Source: an uncultured Actinomycetes bacterium (GTDB lineage: Bacteria; Actinomycetota; Acidimicrobiia; Acidimicrobiales; RAAP-2). Taken from it: 64,000 nt of DNA. Below the pieces are notes generated by a model. The model did not search any database. It saw only the letters and a list, made by a program, of their open reading frames with translations, and was not told the origin of the DNA. The translations under genes were made by a program, and so were the position numbers. The stretch lies in contig CAITNF010000017.1 of assembly GCA_903893745.1 (NCBI GenBank), positions 1 through 64,000 on the forward strand, in the 5' to 3' direction. Positions 26,552-35,631 of this stretch are shown here, one piece after another (positions within the stretch are counted from its first letter, which is position 1; each line of letters opens with the position of its first letter).

Positions 26552-27478
26552 ATGACGAACCAGTCCATTACTGAAAATACAGCCCCCTTCCGTGAATGGT
26601 CGACGTGGTACTCACTACGAGGCGCCCTGTCGTCACCACTAACTCCGCTCGTCGTACTGCACGGGGGGCCCGGAGTTGCGCATGATTACCTCCTCGCACT
26701 CGAGGCGTTGGCGGCCACCGGCCGGCCCGTAATCTTCTACGACCAACTGGGTTGTGGCAACTCAACACATCTTCCAGAGAAGGGTGAAGATTTCTGGACG
26801 GTGGAGCTATTTTTAGACGAACTCGATAATCTCCTCGGTCACTTAGGTATCGCAGAGCGTTATCACTTGCTTGGTCAGTCGTGGGGTGGAATGTTGGCGG
26901 CGGAACACGCGACGAGACAACCGGCTGGTCTTCGGTCGCTCGTGTTGAGTAACTCCCCAGCATCGATGGAGTTGTGGATGAGTGAAGCTCGTCGTCTTCG
27001 CGACGCGTTACCACCCGAACAGGGTGCGGCACTTGACCGTCATGAAGAAGCCGGCACTATTGAGTCAGAGGAGTACCTAGCGGCGACTCAGTACTTCTAT
27101 GACCGGCACGTCTGTCGAGTTATTCCAAATCCGCCTGAACTACTGGCGTCGATGGAGAAAGTAAACCTTGACCCCACCGTGTATCACACGATGAACGGAC
27201 CCAACGAGTTCTTCTGTGTTGGATCACTTCGCGAGTGGAGCATCATTGATCGGCTCCACTTAGTAAGTGCGCCGACATTGCTCGCCTCGGGACGATTTGA
27301 TGAAGCGACACCGGCAACTGTGCAGCCCTACGCCGACCTCATTGGTGACGTCAGATGGGAGATATTCGAGGCCTCCAGTCACATGCCGTTCGTGGAGGAG
27401 AATGAACGCTACATGAAAGTTGTTGGTGATTTCTTGGCGCAATACGATGGCGTGATGTCCACTGCTAGTGCCTCGTAG
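26552..27478 (+). CDS. Prolyl aminopeptidase-like alpha/beta hydrolase (S33 family)
   Basis: 308 residues from the ATG at 26552; the longer frame from 26495 lacks family resemblance. LVVLHGGPGVAHDYL supplies the oxyanion motif HGGPG characteristic of proline iminopeptidases, GQSWGGMLA is the nucleophile elbow and FEASSHMPFVEE carries the late histidine. The family removes N-terminal proline or cleaves related amides in the cytoplasm. It stands between the VOC gene and a PfkB kinase without tight coupling. Confidence 0.85.
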   Translation: MTNQSITENTAPFREWSTWYSLRGALSSPLTPLVVLHGGPGVAHDYLLALEALAATGRPVIFYDQLGCGNSTHLPEKGEDFWTVELFLDELDNLLGHLGIAERYHLLGQSWGGMLAAEHATRQPAGLRSLVLSNSPASMELWMSEARRLRDALPPEQGAALDRHEEAGTIESEEYLAATQYFYDRHVCRVIPNPPELLASMEKVNLDPTVYHTMNGPNEFFCVGSLREWSIIDRLHLVSAPTLLASGRFDEATPATVQPYADLIGDVRWEIFEASSHMPFVEENERYMKVVGDFLAQYDGVMSTASAS

Positions 27479-27505
27479 TTGTTGCTCCACTGAAGGATTT
27501 TGAAG

Positions 27506-28438
27506 TTGAGACCTACGCCACGGCTCGTTAATCTCGATTCAGTCATGATGGACGTGACGCTCGCCGTGCCGCAGTGGCCAAAGCGAGGCGGCGACGTCTT
27601 AGCCAATACCCGACACCTCGCGGCCGGTGGTGGCTTCAATGTCATGAGTTCGGCGGCCCGTCACGGAATGGACGTCGTGTACGGAGGTCAGTTGGGACAA
27701 GGCCCCTTTGCCGACCTCGCTCACGCCTCACTGATCAGTGAAGGAATCATTGAACTGCTGGCGCGAACGAGCAGTCAGGACCTCGGACTTTGTATGGTCA
27801 TTGTTGACGTGGACGGTGAGCGAACATTCATTACGTCCCCTGGCGCTGAATTGGAACTCACCGTTGACCAACTCACCGCGTTAGACATCGTGGCCGGTGA
27901 CTACGTCTATCTCTCTGGCTACAACGTGGTCTACCCCGAGTTGGAGTTGACGCTCCTGGCGTGGCTCGAAGTGATCGACCCCGACGTAATTGTCGTGTTT
28001 GATCCGGGCCCTCGCGTGCTGGATATCCCCGAGTCAACGTTGCGCGCAGTCTTGGGGCGAACTGATTGGCTGCTGTGCAACACCATCGAAGGATTGGCCC
28101 TCACTCAAGTGGCAACAATTGATGAGGTGCCCGATGCGTTACTCGCGCAAACTGGCGTCCGAGGAGTGGTGGTCCACGACGGGGCCGCCGGCTGTCTGGT
28201 GGTAACGAAGGACCAGCCCGTGACTCGAGTCGCGGCATTTCACGCCACGGTGGTTGACACGAACGGTGCTGGTGACACCCATAATGGAGTACTGCTCGCC
28301 GAGTTGGCCAATGGCCGCGACGTTCTTTACGCGGCCCGACGAGCCAACGCTGCTGCCGCCATGGTGGTGAGCCGCTACGGTGCCGCGACCTGTCCGGCAC
28401 GGAGTGAGATTTCCGCGTGGTACGAACTCCTCGATTGA
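27506..28438 (+). CDS. PfkB-family carbohydrate kinase
   Basis: 310 residues from a TTG at 27506, nine bases after GAAGG; a TTG two codons earlier is too close to that site. PfkB signature 1 is GGGFNVMSSAARHGMDVVYGGQLG (about 42-66) and signature 2 DTNGAGDTHNGV near residue 250 carries the catalytic Asp. The enzyme should phosphorylate a sugar or nucleoside with ATP. It is followed 60 bases later by the sulfatase gene. Confidence 0.85.
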   Translation: MRPTPRLVNLDSVMMDVTLAVPQWPKRGGDVLANTRHLAAGGGFNVMSSAARHGMDVVYGGQLGQGPFADLAHASLISEGIIELLARTSSQDLGLCMVIVDVDGERTFITSPGAELELTVDQLTALDIVAGDYVYLSGYNVVYPELELTLLAWLEVIDPDVIVVFDPGPRVLDIPESTLRAVLGRTDWLLCNTIEGLALTQVATIDEVPDALLAQTGVRGVVVHDGAAGCLVVTKDQPVTRVAAFHATVVDTNGAGDTHNGVLLAELANGRDVLYAARRANAAAAMVVSRYGAATCPARSEISAWYELLD

Positions 28439-28498
28439 GGCCTAGGCGGCCACCACTCTGTTCTAGGTTGGCGAGGTGACGAAAGTAATGGCGGCGTG

Positions 28499-30742
28499 AT
28501 GGAACATTTTGAAGGTCAGATTGGGCGCACCCTCGCCGACTCGACTCCGTGGTGGCCAACACCGGCGCACCCGGGACCCGACGCTCCCAACATCATCGTG
28601 ATTTTGATCGATGATTTGGGATTCTCCCACTTCAACTGTTTTGGATCAGAGCTCGAAACACCGACTATTGACTCGTTGGCGAGCGGCGGACTGCGCTACT
28701 CGAACTTTCACGTCACGCCGCTCTGTTCGCCAACTCGCGCCGCTCTCTTGACCGGACGTAATCACCACACGGTAGGCATGCGCGGACTATCCAATTGGAG
28801 TTCCGGATTTCCCAGCATGCGAGGTCAGGTAAGCAAGCACGCAGCCACCATGGGCGAAGTCCTTCGCGAAGGCGGGTACAGCACGTTTGCGGTGGGCAAG
28901 TGGCACCTCGTCTCAATGGAGAACGCTTCGTCGGCGGGACCATTCGATCAGTGGCCGCTCCAGCGGGGTTTCGACCGGTACTACGGATTTCTCGACGGTG
29001 AGACTGACCAGTTCGCCCCAGATCTGATCTACGACAATCATCGGGTTAATCCTCCTCGAAGTGTCGACGATGGCTATCACCTCAGCGAGGACCTGGTCGA
29101 CCACGCCATTGAGTTCATTCACGACACCCATTCAGTCCGTCCCGATCGGCCATTTTTTACCTACCTCGCCTTTGGTGCGATGCACGCCCCGCACCAAGCT
29201 CCAGCGTCGTACCTCGCAAAACATCGGGGTCGCTACGACGAAGGTTGGGACGTCGCTCGAGAACGCTGGTTTGCTCGCCAACGCGCAATGGGTCTGGTGC
29301 CAGAGTCCACCGAGCTCGCACCACCTAATCCCGGAGTTGAACCGTGGGCGTCGCTCAGTGACAATCAAAAAAAGCTCGCGAGTCGTTTGCAAGAAGCCTT
29401 CGCCGCATTCCTCGAACACACCGATGCCCAGATTGGTCGTCTCGTCGCCGATCTGGAGAAACTGGACGTACTCGATAACACGATGATTTTGCTGATGAGT
29501 GATAACGGAGCGAGCCAAGAGGGCGGGCCCTTTGGCATCTTGCACGAAATGAAGTACTTCAATTTTGTGCTGGAAAGCCCGGACGAAGCCGTGCAACGAC
29601 TTGACGAAATTGGCGGACCAAGTAGTCACTCCAACTACCCATGGGGCTGGGCGCAGGCGGGCAACACACCCTTTAAGTGGTACAAACAAAATACGCACGA
29701 AGGTGGAGTGCACGTGCCGCTCATCGTGCACTGGCCCAAGGGAATCAGCGAAGGTGGCGCGATTCGACGCGAGTTCGCCTACGTCACCGATATTGCCCCG
29801 ACGGTCTTTGAAGCTGCGGGCGTGAACCTACCGTCGACGTTGCACGGCGTCGCCCAGATTCCCCTAGCCGGATTTTCGCTGCTCGACACATTCACTAATG
29901 ACGTACCGAGTGTCCACTCGACGCAGTACTTCGAAATGATGGGACATCGAGCTCTGTATCACGAGGGTTGGAAGGCCGTGACTCGTCATCAGCCCAGTAC
30001 TCCGTTTGACGACGATGTCTGGGAGCTGTATCACGTTGCGCTCGATCCCTCCGAGTGTCACGATTTGGCGGGCAGCGAGCCCGAGAAATTGCGCGAACTC
30101 GTTGACCGGTGGTGGCACGAAGCGGAACAATACGGGGTACTGCCGCTGGACGATCGTGGTCTCGAACTCTTTGGCGCGCGCTTTCGAGAGAACTCGCCAC
30201 ATCCGCCCAGCCGGCACTACACCTACTTCCCGCCGGTGAGCCCCATTCCGCCTCAGGCCGCGGCGGCCCTGGGGGGCCGCAGTTGGAACCTCGAAGCTCG
30301 AGTCGACCGCCAGTTGAACGACGAAGGCGTCATCATGGCCTACGGTACCGAGAACTCGGGCTTAAGTTTTTTTGTGCAAAAGAATCGGCTCGTCTTCGAC
30401 TACAACATCTTTAATGATCATCACGTTCTCGAAGCGACGACGGAACTCCCTGCTGGTCCCTGCGTGCTCGGAGTTCGTTTTCGACGCGCCAAGAATGATG
30501 CCGACGTCACGTTGCTAGTGGACGGCGCGGAAGTCGGTTCAATGCACGTACCGTTCTTAATGAGAATCTTGGCGAGCAGCGGGATGAGTGTTGGCTTTGA
30601 CCACGGTTCGCCAGTGTCCTTGCGCTATCGGGGAACCTTCGACTTTGAAGGTCGCCTGGACCGAGTTGATATTCAGCTGGTCTCGTTGGACGGCGTTGAC
30701 GAACAGGCCACCACTGCGCGCGAGGGCATGGCTCGCCAGTAG
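28499..30742 (+). CDS. Arylsulfatase (type I sulfatase)
   Basis: 747 residues from the ATG at 28499, a long form with a beta-rich C-terminal extension from about residue 590. The metal site IIVILIDDLG and the CSPTR motif with Cys76 (converted to formylglycine in active enzymes), then LLTGRNHH and AVGKWHL, identify a type I sulfatase; MSDNGASQEGG supplies the late Asp/Asn pair. It has no signal peptide, so it is probably cytoplasmic. A formylglycine-generating enzyme is not in the window. Substrates are sulfate esters of alcohols or aryl groups. Confidence 0.92.
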   Translation: MEHFEGQIGRTLADSTPWWPTPAHPGPDAPNIIVILIDDLGFSHFNCFGSELETPTIDSLASGGLRYSNFHVTPLCSPTRAALLTGRNHHTVGMRGLSNWSSGFPSMRGQVSKHAATMGEVLREGGYSTFAVGKWHLVSMENASSAGPFDQWPLQRGFDRYYGFLDGETDQFAPDLIYDNHRVNPPRSVDDGYHLSEDLVDHAIEFIHDTHSVRPDRPFFTYLAFGAMHAPHQAPASYLAKHRGRYDEGWDVARERWFARQRAMGLVPESTELAPPNPGVEPWASLSDNQKKLASRLQEAFAAFLEHTDAQIGRLVADLEKLDVLDNTMILLMSDNGASQEGGPFGILHEMKYFNFVLESPDEAVQRLDEIGGPSSHSNYPWGWAQAGNTPFKWYKQNTHEGGVHVPLIVHWPKGISEGGAIRREFAYVTDIAPTVFEAAGVNLPSTLHGVAQIPLAGFSLLDTFTNDVPSVHSTQYFEMMGHRALYHEGWKAVTRHQPSTPFDDDVWELYHVALDPSECHDLAGSEPEKLRELVDRWWHEAEQYGVLPLDDRGLELFGARFRENSPHPPSRHYTYFPPVSPIPPQAAAALGGRSWNLEARVDRQLNDEGVIMAYGTENSGLSFFVQKNRLVFDYNIFNDHHVLEATTELPAGPCVLGVRFRRAKNDADVTLLVDGAEVGSMHVPFLMRILASSGMSVGFDHGSPVSLRYRGTFDFEGRLDRVDIQLVSLDGVDEQATTAREGMARQ

Positions 30743-30769
30743 CGTTTACGTAACTAGTCAAGGAGTCCT

Positions 30770-31681
30770 ATGGAACGAGTACGAACCCCCGACGAACGAT
30801 TTCGTAATCTGCCCGACTTCGACTTTGAACCTCACTACACGCTGGTGCACGACCCCAGTGGGGGAGAACCGTTGCGCATGGCGTATCTCGACGAGGGAGC
30901 CCGTGAAGGTTCAATCGTGCTGCTACTGCATGGTGAGCCCAGCTGGTCGTTTCTCTACCGCTTTATGATTCCCGACCTCGTGAGGGCGGGCCATCGAGTC
31001 GTGGTGCCCGACCTCATCGGTTTTGGGCGGTCGGATAAGCCGTCAGATCGAATCGAGTACACCTTTGCGCGACACGTGGAGTGGGTGCGCGAATTGCTGT
31101 TCGATCACCTCGATCTGCACGACGTCACCCTTTTTGGACAGGACTGGGGGAGTCTCATCGGTCTACGTCTCGTTGGGGAACACCCCACTCGTTTCGCTCG
31201 CGTGGCGATTGGTAACGGAGGACTTCCCACCGGTGAAGAACGCATTAGTGACGCCTTCTTGTCCTGGCAGGAGTTCAGCCAAACTGCTCCGGAACTACCT
31301 GTCGGCGCCATCGTGTCGGGAGGTTGCGTACATCGCCTATCGCCCGAAATCATCGCCGCCTATGACGCACCTTTTCCAGACGAGACCTTTAAAGAAGGTG
31401 CTCGCCAGTTCCCAGTCCTTGTGCCAACGTCACCCGACGATCCGGCGCACGAAGCGAACGTGGCCGCGTGGCGCACGTTGTCCGAATGGACGAAGCCATT
31501 TCTCTGCTGTTACTCCGACGGCGATCCAATCACGCGTGGTGCCGATCGAAAGTTTCTAGAGACTGTTCCGGGCACGAAGGGTCAACATCACGTCACTATC
31601 GAAGGTGGAGGACATTTCCTTCAAGAAGAAACGGGTCAAGTCCTCGCCGGCGTCCTCAATGCTTTTATTGTGACGAATTAG
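30770..31681 (+). CDS. Haloalkane dehalogenase (HLD-I type)
   Basis: 303 residues, AAGGAG before the ATG. LLLHGEPSWSFLYR (about 51-64), the nucleophile Asp125 followed by Trp126 in LFGQDWGSL, and the catalytic His282 in GGGHFLQEE match the dehalogenase branch rather than esterases. The reaction replaces a halide on a carbon with hydroxyl through an Asp ester. It is next to the sulfatase, so both may belong to a scavenging group for substituted organics, though spacing does not prove co-transcription. The 3' end overlaps trmO on the other strand by 4 bases. Confidence 0.88.
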   Translation: MERVRTPDERFRNLPDFDFEPHYTLVHDPSGGEPLRMAYLDEGAREGSIVLLLHGEPSWSFLYRFMIPDLVRAGHRVVVPDLIGFGRSDKPSDRIEYTFARHVEWVRELLFDHLDLHDVTLFGQDWGSLIGLRLVGEHPTRFARVAIGNGGLPTGEERISDAFLSWQEFSQTAPELPVGAIVSGGCVHRLSPEIIAAYDAPFPDETFKEGARQFPVLVPTSPDDPAHEANVAAWRTLSEWTKPFLCCYSDGDPITRGADRKFLETVPGTKGQHHVTIEGGGHFLQEETGQVLAGVLNAFIVTN

Positions 31682-32136
31682 AAATAGTCGTTTCCGAGCG
31701 CTTCACTCCAGGCGGCCGCGCGAAGTGTCCCTGTCGGCACGCTCCAACTGAAGACCGGCTTGATATCGAGGACCGGAGTTCCGTCAATTCCGTCAAGACC
31801 ACGAACCGTGAAGGAACGATCATTTAGTTGCTCAATCGCGACCGTGGTGAGAAGAATGCGATTAGGTCGGTCCTTGTTGCGTTGGGCGAAGACCCCGACA
31901 TCGGGCCACTCTTCGTTACCGCGAGGGTGACGATGCCACGGTCCCGGGGGTACATCTTGGGCCCAGTCGGCGAAGAAGACTATTTCGACGTGTGAAAACT
32001 CGTCGAGGCCCTGAAGGGCCTCACTGGGCACATCTTGGGCGAGTTCGACAGTGCTGACGATTTCACCCCAGTTGTCATCGAGCGCTTCACTGCGTTCATT
32101 TCGGATGTAAGCCACGGGACGCACGGTGTATTCCAT
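31678..32136 (-). CDS. trmO: tRNA (N6-threonylcarbamoyladenosine37-N6)-methyltransferase TrmO
   Basis: 152 residues, MEYTVRPVAYIRNERSEALDD then GLDEFSHVEIVFFADW, HRHPRGNEEWPDVGVFAQRNKDRPNRI and DGTPVLDIKPVF: the whole of the YaeB/TrmO beta-barrel signature. It uses SAM to methylate t6A37 in threonine tRNA. Convergent with the dehalogenase gene. Confidence 0.88.
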   Translation of the reverse strand: MEYTVRPVAYIRNERSEALDDNWGEIVSTVELAQDVPSEALQGLDEFSHVEIVFFADWAQDVPPGPWHRHPRGNEEWPDVGVFAQRNKDRPNRILLTTVAIEQLNDRSFTVRGLDGIDGTPVLDIKPVFSWSVPTGTLRAAAWSEALGNDYF

Positions 32137-32209
32137 ATGCTCAATCTACCGAGATTGAACCCTCGGCTGGGGCTATCGTTAGTCTGCGATTAATCGATGC
32201 GAGAGACGA

Positions 32210-32797
32210 ATGGCTGAACTGACTTTTACCTATGGCACCATGGCGGCGGGCAAGTCAACATTGGCCCTGCAACTTTGCTGGCAGTTGCGCGAAAGTCGCA
32301 GTGACGTGGCGTTGTGGACCTTCGGTGACCGAAGTGCTGACGGTATGGTGACGAGTCGAATTGGGATTGAAGCTGAAGCCGAGGCCGTAAACCCGGGCTC
32401 GTCACTTGCTACCCCTATTGCGAAACTTCTCCAAGGTGGTGTGCGGATCTTGGTGATTGATGAAGTGCAGTTCGCCAGCATCGAACAGATTGATAGTCTC
32501 GCGACGTTGGTTGATGACCACGACATTGAAGTACACGCGTTCGGCCTTTCGGCGGATTTTCTTCTAAATATTTTTCCGGGCTCGGCGCGGCTGTTCGCGA
32601 TTGCTGACTGGGCACACGAGCTTCCACTCACTTCGTCGTGCTGGTGCGGGAAAAAGGGTCGTTGCAATGCTCGAGTGGTGAACGGCGTGGTCGCGCGCGA
32701 AGGCGATCAGTTCTTCTTTGGCGACGTCGCCCAAGGCGAGATCCACTACCAAGTGCTCTGTCGAACTCACTATCGCTTAGGTCAACTGGGCGCCTAA
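32210..32797 (+). CDS. tdk: Thymidine kinase, type II
   Basis: 195 residues. P-loop FTYGTMAAGKSTLAL, then ILVIDEVQF (Walker B) and the lasso region. Zinc ligands are seen in CWCGKKGRCNARV and CRTHY. It phosphorylates thymidine in salvage. It starts 73 bases from trmO, divergently. Confidence 0.92.
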   Translation: MAELTFTYGTMAAGKSTLALQLCWQLRESRSDVALWTFGDRSADGMVTSRIGIEAEAEAVNPGSSLATPIAKLLQGGVRILVIDEVQFASIEQIDSLATLVDDHDIEVHAFGLSADFLLNIFPGSARLFAIADWAHELPLTSSCWCGKKGRCNARVVNGVVAREGDQFFFGDVAQGEIHYQVLCRTHYRLGQLGA

Positions 32798-32953
32798 TTC
32801 CCGAGTCAGTTTTTGTCAGAGTTCGCTTCCGGTTGGCGCTCGAATTTCCAATTCGCTTGAAGCGTCAGTCGCTAGGGTAACCGGGGTCCGGACGGTTAAA
32901 AAAATCTTTTGGGTATCACCTTTGGCGCAGGAATAACAATCCACAATGTAGGA

Positions 32954-33121
32954 GTGGAAAACAGTACTCAACGTTGCTCACCGATTGAGGGTCCAACAAT
33001 TGATCAGCTCAATCGTTTTGGGATCTTCCATGAGTGCCCCCACTGCGGGTCAAATTTGACGCCCGAGCACGCTCATTTCAAATGTCGGTCGTGTGGCTGG
33101 CGAGACAGTTGCTGCGACTAA
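32954..33121 (+). CDS. Small zinc-ribbon protein
   Basis: About 55 residues. Two CxxC knuckles, FHECPHCGSNL and FKCRSCGWRDSCCD, form a zinc ribbon occupying the last 30 residues. The start is uncertain: the GTG at 32954 overlaps a GGAG, and the frame is open back to a TTG at 32909. Actinobacteria commonly carry such small ribbon proteins of unknown role. It lies between tdk and the pst operon. Confidence 0.7.
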   Translation: MENSTQRCSPIEGPTIDQLNRFGIFHECPHCGSNLTPEHAHFKCRSCGWRDSCCD

Positions 33122-33173
33122 TTATCTAGGGCGACCGCCCAATAGATATCCGAGATTTCACTTCAAGAGGACG

Positions 33174-33200
33174 TGTTCGTCACGTTCTGTTCACCTACCG
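33174..33200 (+). promoter_or_regulatory. PHO-box-like repeat upstream of pstS
   Basis: GTTCGTCAC and TGTTCACC sit about one helical turn apart, resembling the direct GTTCACC-type repeats bound by PhoP in actinobacteria. The site is about 100 bases before the pstS ATG, a reasonable place for phosphate-starvation activation. Confidence 0.4.
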
Positions 33201-33297
33201 CCCCTAAGTTTTTACTTGGTAAGTCGAAACCGACCGGCTGGAGCGGGAGGTCGAAGTGAGCCATCCAAGCAGCACTTTTCTAGGAGGAAAGTTAAGA

Positions 33298-34632
33298 ATG
33301 AAAATGACCTTTACGGGCAAGTTTGGTGTGGCACTCACCACACTCGGACTCCTGTCAACTTTGGCAGTAACGGCGGCTGGTGCTTCAGCCACACTGAACG
33401 GTGACCTTACGTTCACCGCCGCTGATGCGGCGAGCAGTATTAATCCCGCTATGGGGGGCTCAAGTTTTGACGAGCCATTTTTTAACCAGGCAATTCCGAC
33501 CTACATGACCGAAGCGAGCAAGGTGTCGGGTTCAAATGCTCCGTCGGCCATGTCGCTTTACTCACCAGTGGGATCTACTAGTGGGAAGAAGGGTGTCGTT
33601 GCGGGTACCTACGCAGTTGGTGCATCCGATGTTCCCTTGGGCACCACGGTGAATGGCACAAGTCTCGATTCATCGATTCTTACCGGTGCCGACGCCGCGC
33701 ACAAACTTGGTAGTTACATTCAAGTGCCCGTGGTGCTTGGTGGCGTTGGCTTGATGTACAACTTGCCGTCACTAAATTCGAAATTCAAGAAATATCCAGT
33801 CACGCTCAACTCTTCAATTCTGGCCAGTGTCTATGACGGAAAAATTACTTCCTGGAACGACAAGGCAATCTGCAAAATCAATCCCAAGATTGTCAACGTG
33901 AAGAAGAACAAGAAGGGCAAGATCACGTCGTCGAAGTGCGCACTGCCAAATATTCCAGTGGTGCCGGTCTACCGAGCTGATGGTTCGGGCACTTCGTTCA
34001 TCTTCATGGACTACCTGCAGAAGACCCAGGGCGCAAACTTTGCCACGTCTTCGGGAACTCAGATCTATCCAAGTACGACCTTCCAGCAGGGACAGGTTCC
34101 GGGTAACGGACTAGGCGCGCAAAAGAACGCCGGGGTTGCCGCAGACGTAGAGCAGACGGTTGGGGCGATTGGGTACGTGGAGTACTCGTACATCTTGCTC
34201 CAGCACACGCTGCCGTCGGCGCTCATCGTGAATGCTCATGGCCAAAAAGTTGCGCTGAACTCTGCGAGTATCGCCGCTGACGCCGCGGCGTTCGCCGCGA
34301 CGCCACCATCGGAGGACGCCAACGGTGTGGTATCAAACTTCTCGATTGTTAATGGAACCGGAGCGGGCGATTACCCCATTGCTGGTTACAGCTGGGCGAT
34401 TGTGCGCCAGGACTGGAACGGCTTGGGAACCGTCGGTGGCGCCACCGCGAATCTGCAGTCAGAGACGCTGGTAGCGAAGTTCCTTGACTGGGTGGTCCAG
34501 GGTGGAAAACTCGGTGGTCAAAATGTAGCGAAGGGCCAGGGCTACGTGCCGCTGCCGGCCTACGTCGTGACGGTTGCCCAGAAGCAAATTGCGTCGATGA
34601 GCTACAACGCAACGAAGTTGGTGTTGAACTAG
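33298..34632 (+). CDS. pstS: Phosphate ABC transporter substrate-binding protein PstS
   Basis: 444 residues from the ATG at 33298, ten bases after TAGGAGG; a GTG at 33256 is upstream of that site. A Sec signal ends near TAAGASA with no lipobox. The phosphate-binding pattern includes SSFDEPFFNQ near the N-terminus, a mid segment ASDVPLG, then VPVYRADGSGTSFIF (the Ser/Thr anion site) and AIGYVEYSY. The chain is longer than E. coli PstS and has a Lys-rich insertion (KIVNVKKNKKGK). It captures inorganic phosphate outside the cell. The pst genes follow in order S-C-A-B; no phoU is present after them. Confidence 0.92.
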   Translation: MKMTFTGKFGVALTTLGLLSTLAVTAAGASATLNGDLTFTAADAASSINPAMGGSSFDEPFFNQAIPTYMTEASKVSGSNAPSAMSLYSPVGSTSGKKGVVAGTYAVGASDVPLGTTVNGTSLDSSILTGADAAHKLGSYIQVPVVLGGVGLMYNLPSLNSKFKKYPVTLNSSILASVYDGKITSWNDKAICKINPKIVNVKKNKKGKITSSKCALPNIPVVPVYRADGSGTSFIFMDYLQKTQGANFATSSGTQIYPSTTFQQGQVPGNGLGAQKNAGVAADVEQTVGAIGYVEYSYILLQHTLPSALIVNAHGQKVALNSASIAADAAAFAATPPSEDANGVVSNFSIVNGTGAGDYPIAGYSWAIVRQDWNGLGTVGGATANLQSETLVAKFLDWVVQGGKLGGQNVAKGQGYVPLPAYVVTVAQKQIASMSYNATKLVLN

Positions 34633-34674
34633 ATGCAATTGGTGCGAACGTGAAAACGTTGGGGCGAGTGAGTT

Positions 34675-35631
34675 TTGAATAAGCTCACTCTGCCTGCGAA
34701 GCGGTCCGACGTGGCTGAGCGAATACATCGCTCAGCCACGTCGGACCGTCCGTACACGTTGCTGTTACGCGGAACCGCATTATTTTTTGGCGCAGTAATT
34801 ATTTTGTTCGTGTGGAGCGTTGTGCACACGGCTTGGCCGGCGGTAACGACGTTTGGCTATCACCTCATCACCGGATCCGCCTGGGTCTCTGGTTCTGGTC
34901 CTTACGGAGCACTACCGCTACTTACCGATACCGTGCTCACCACCGCGATTGCGCTGGTAATTGCCGTGCCAGTTGGGCTCGCCGCGGCACTCACACTGTT
35001 GTTTCTAATCCCACGACGTCTTCGATCGTTCGCGGCGTCGTTAATCGAACTACTCGCCGCCGTTCCTTCGGTGGTCTACGGGTTATGGGGTCTGTGGTAC
35101 CTCACGCCCTGGCTGAGTAAAACTGTGCAACCCTTTCTGGCCCGACTCACGGGTGGTTCGTGGCCGTTCAATGGTGCCCAAGAGGGCTTCAGCGTGCTAC
35201 TCGCCGGTCTCGTACTTTCCATCATGATTTTGCCGACAATCGTTGCCATTTCTCGAGACGTCATTGGCGTGGTACCTCGCGAGCTCATCGAGGGCGGGCT
35301 CTCGCTGGGGGCTACGCAGAGCCAAGTTCTTCTTAAGGTCGTGCTTCCCGCAGCGAGAACGGGAATTTTCGGTGCCATTGCGCTCGGTGCGGGTCGAGCC
35401 CTCGGCGAGACGATTGCCGTGGCCATGGTCATTGGATCGAATCCACAATTGCCCCACTCTCTCTTTTCAACGGGTGCCACGCTGGCGTCCACCATCGCGA
35501 CCCAATTTGGTGAAGCCACTGGCACCACGGGGAGTGCCTTGGCGGCACTGGCGCTCATGCTGATGGTTATTACCGCCAGTGTGAACTTCGGGGCACGAGT
35601 TTTGACCAAGCGAGCAACGGCACCGCTGTGA
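34675..35631 (+). CDS. pstC: Phosphate ABC transporter permease PstC
   Basis: 318 residues if it starts at the TTG at 34675. Membrane segments and the permease loop EAG-type signature PRELIEGGLSLGATQSQVL (about 202-220) are present, with AAVPSVVYGLWGLW. The first ~28 codons lie across a perfect 21-bp inverted repeat (34702-34748) and look unlike PstC, so the true start may be later (GTG at 34711 or TTG at 34759); none has a good ribosome site. It is one half of the phosphate channel. Confidence 0.88.
   Translation: MNKLTLPAKRSDVAERIHRSATSDRPYTLLLRGTALFFGAVIILFVWSVVHTAWPAVTTFGYHLITGSAWVSGSGPYGALPLLTDTVLTTAIALVIAVPVGLAAALTLLFLIPRRLRSFAASLIELLAAVPSVVYGLWGLWYLTPWLSKTVQPFLARLTGGSWPFNGAQEGFSVLLAGLVLSIMILPTIVAISRDVIGVVPRELIEGGLSLGATQSQVLLKVVLPAARTGIFGAIALGAGRALGETIAVAMVIGSNPQLPHSLFSTGATLASTIATQFGEATGTTGSALAALALMLMVITASVNFGARVLTKRATAPL
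34702..34748 (+). repeat. Perfect 21-bp inverted repeat between pstS and the body of pstC
   Basis: CGGTCCGACGTGGCTGAGCG (34702-34721) and its exact complement (34729-34748) are separated by AATACAT, whose outer A and T add a 21st pair, leaving a 5-base loop. The RNA would form a very stable hairpin 70 bases after the pstS stop. Such structures after the binding-protein gene often protect the upstream message or partly end transcription, giving more PstS than channel. It has no T run. Confidence 0.8.
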
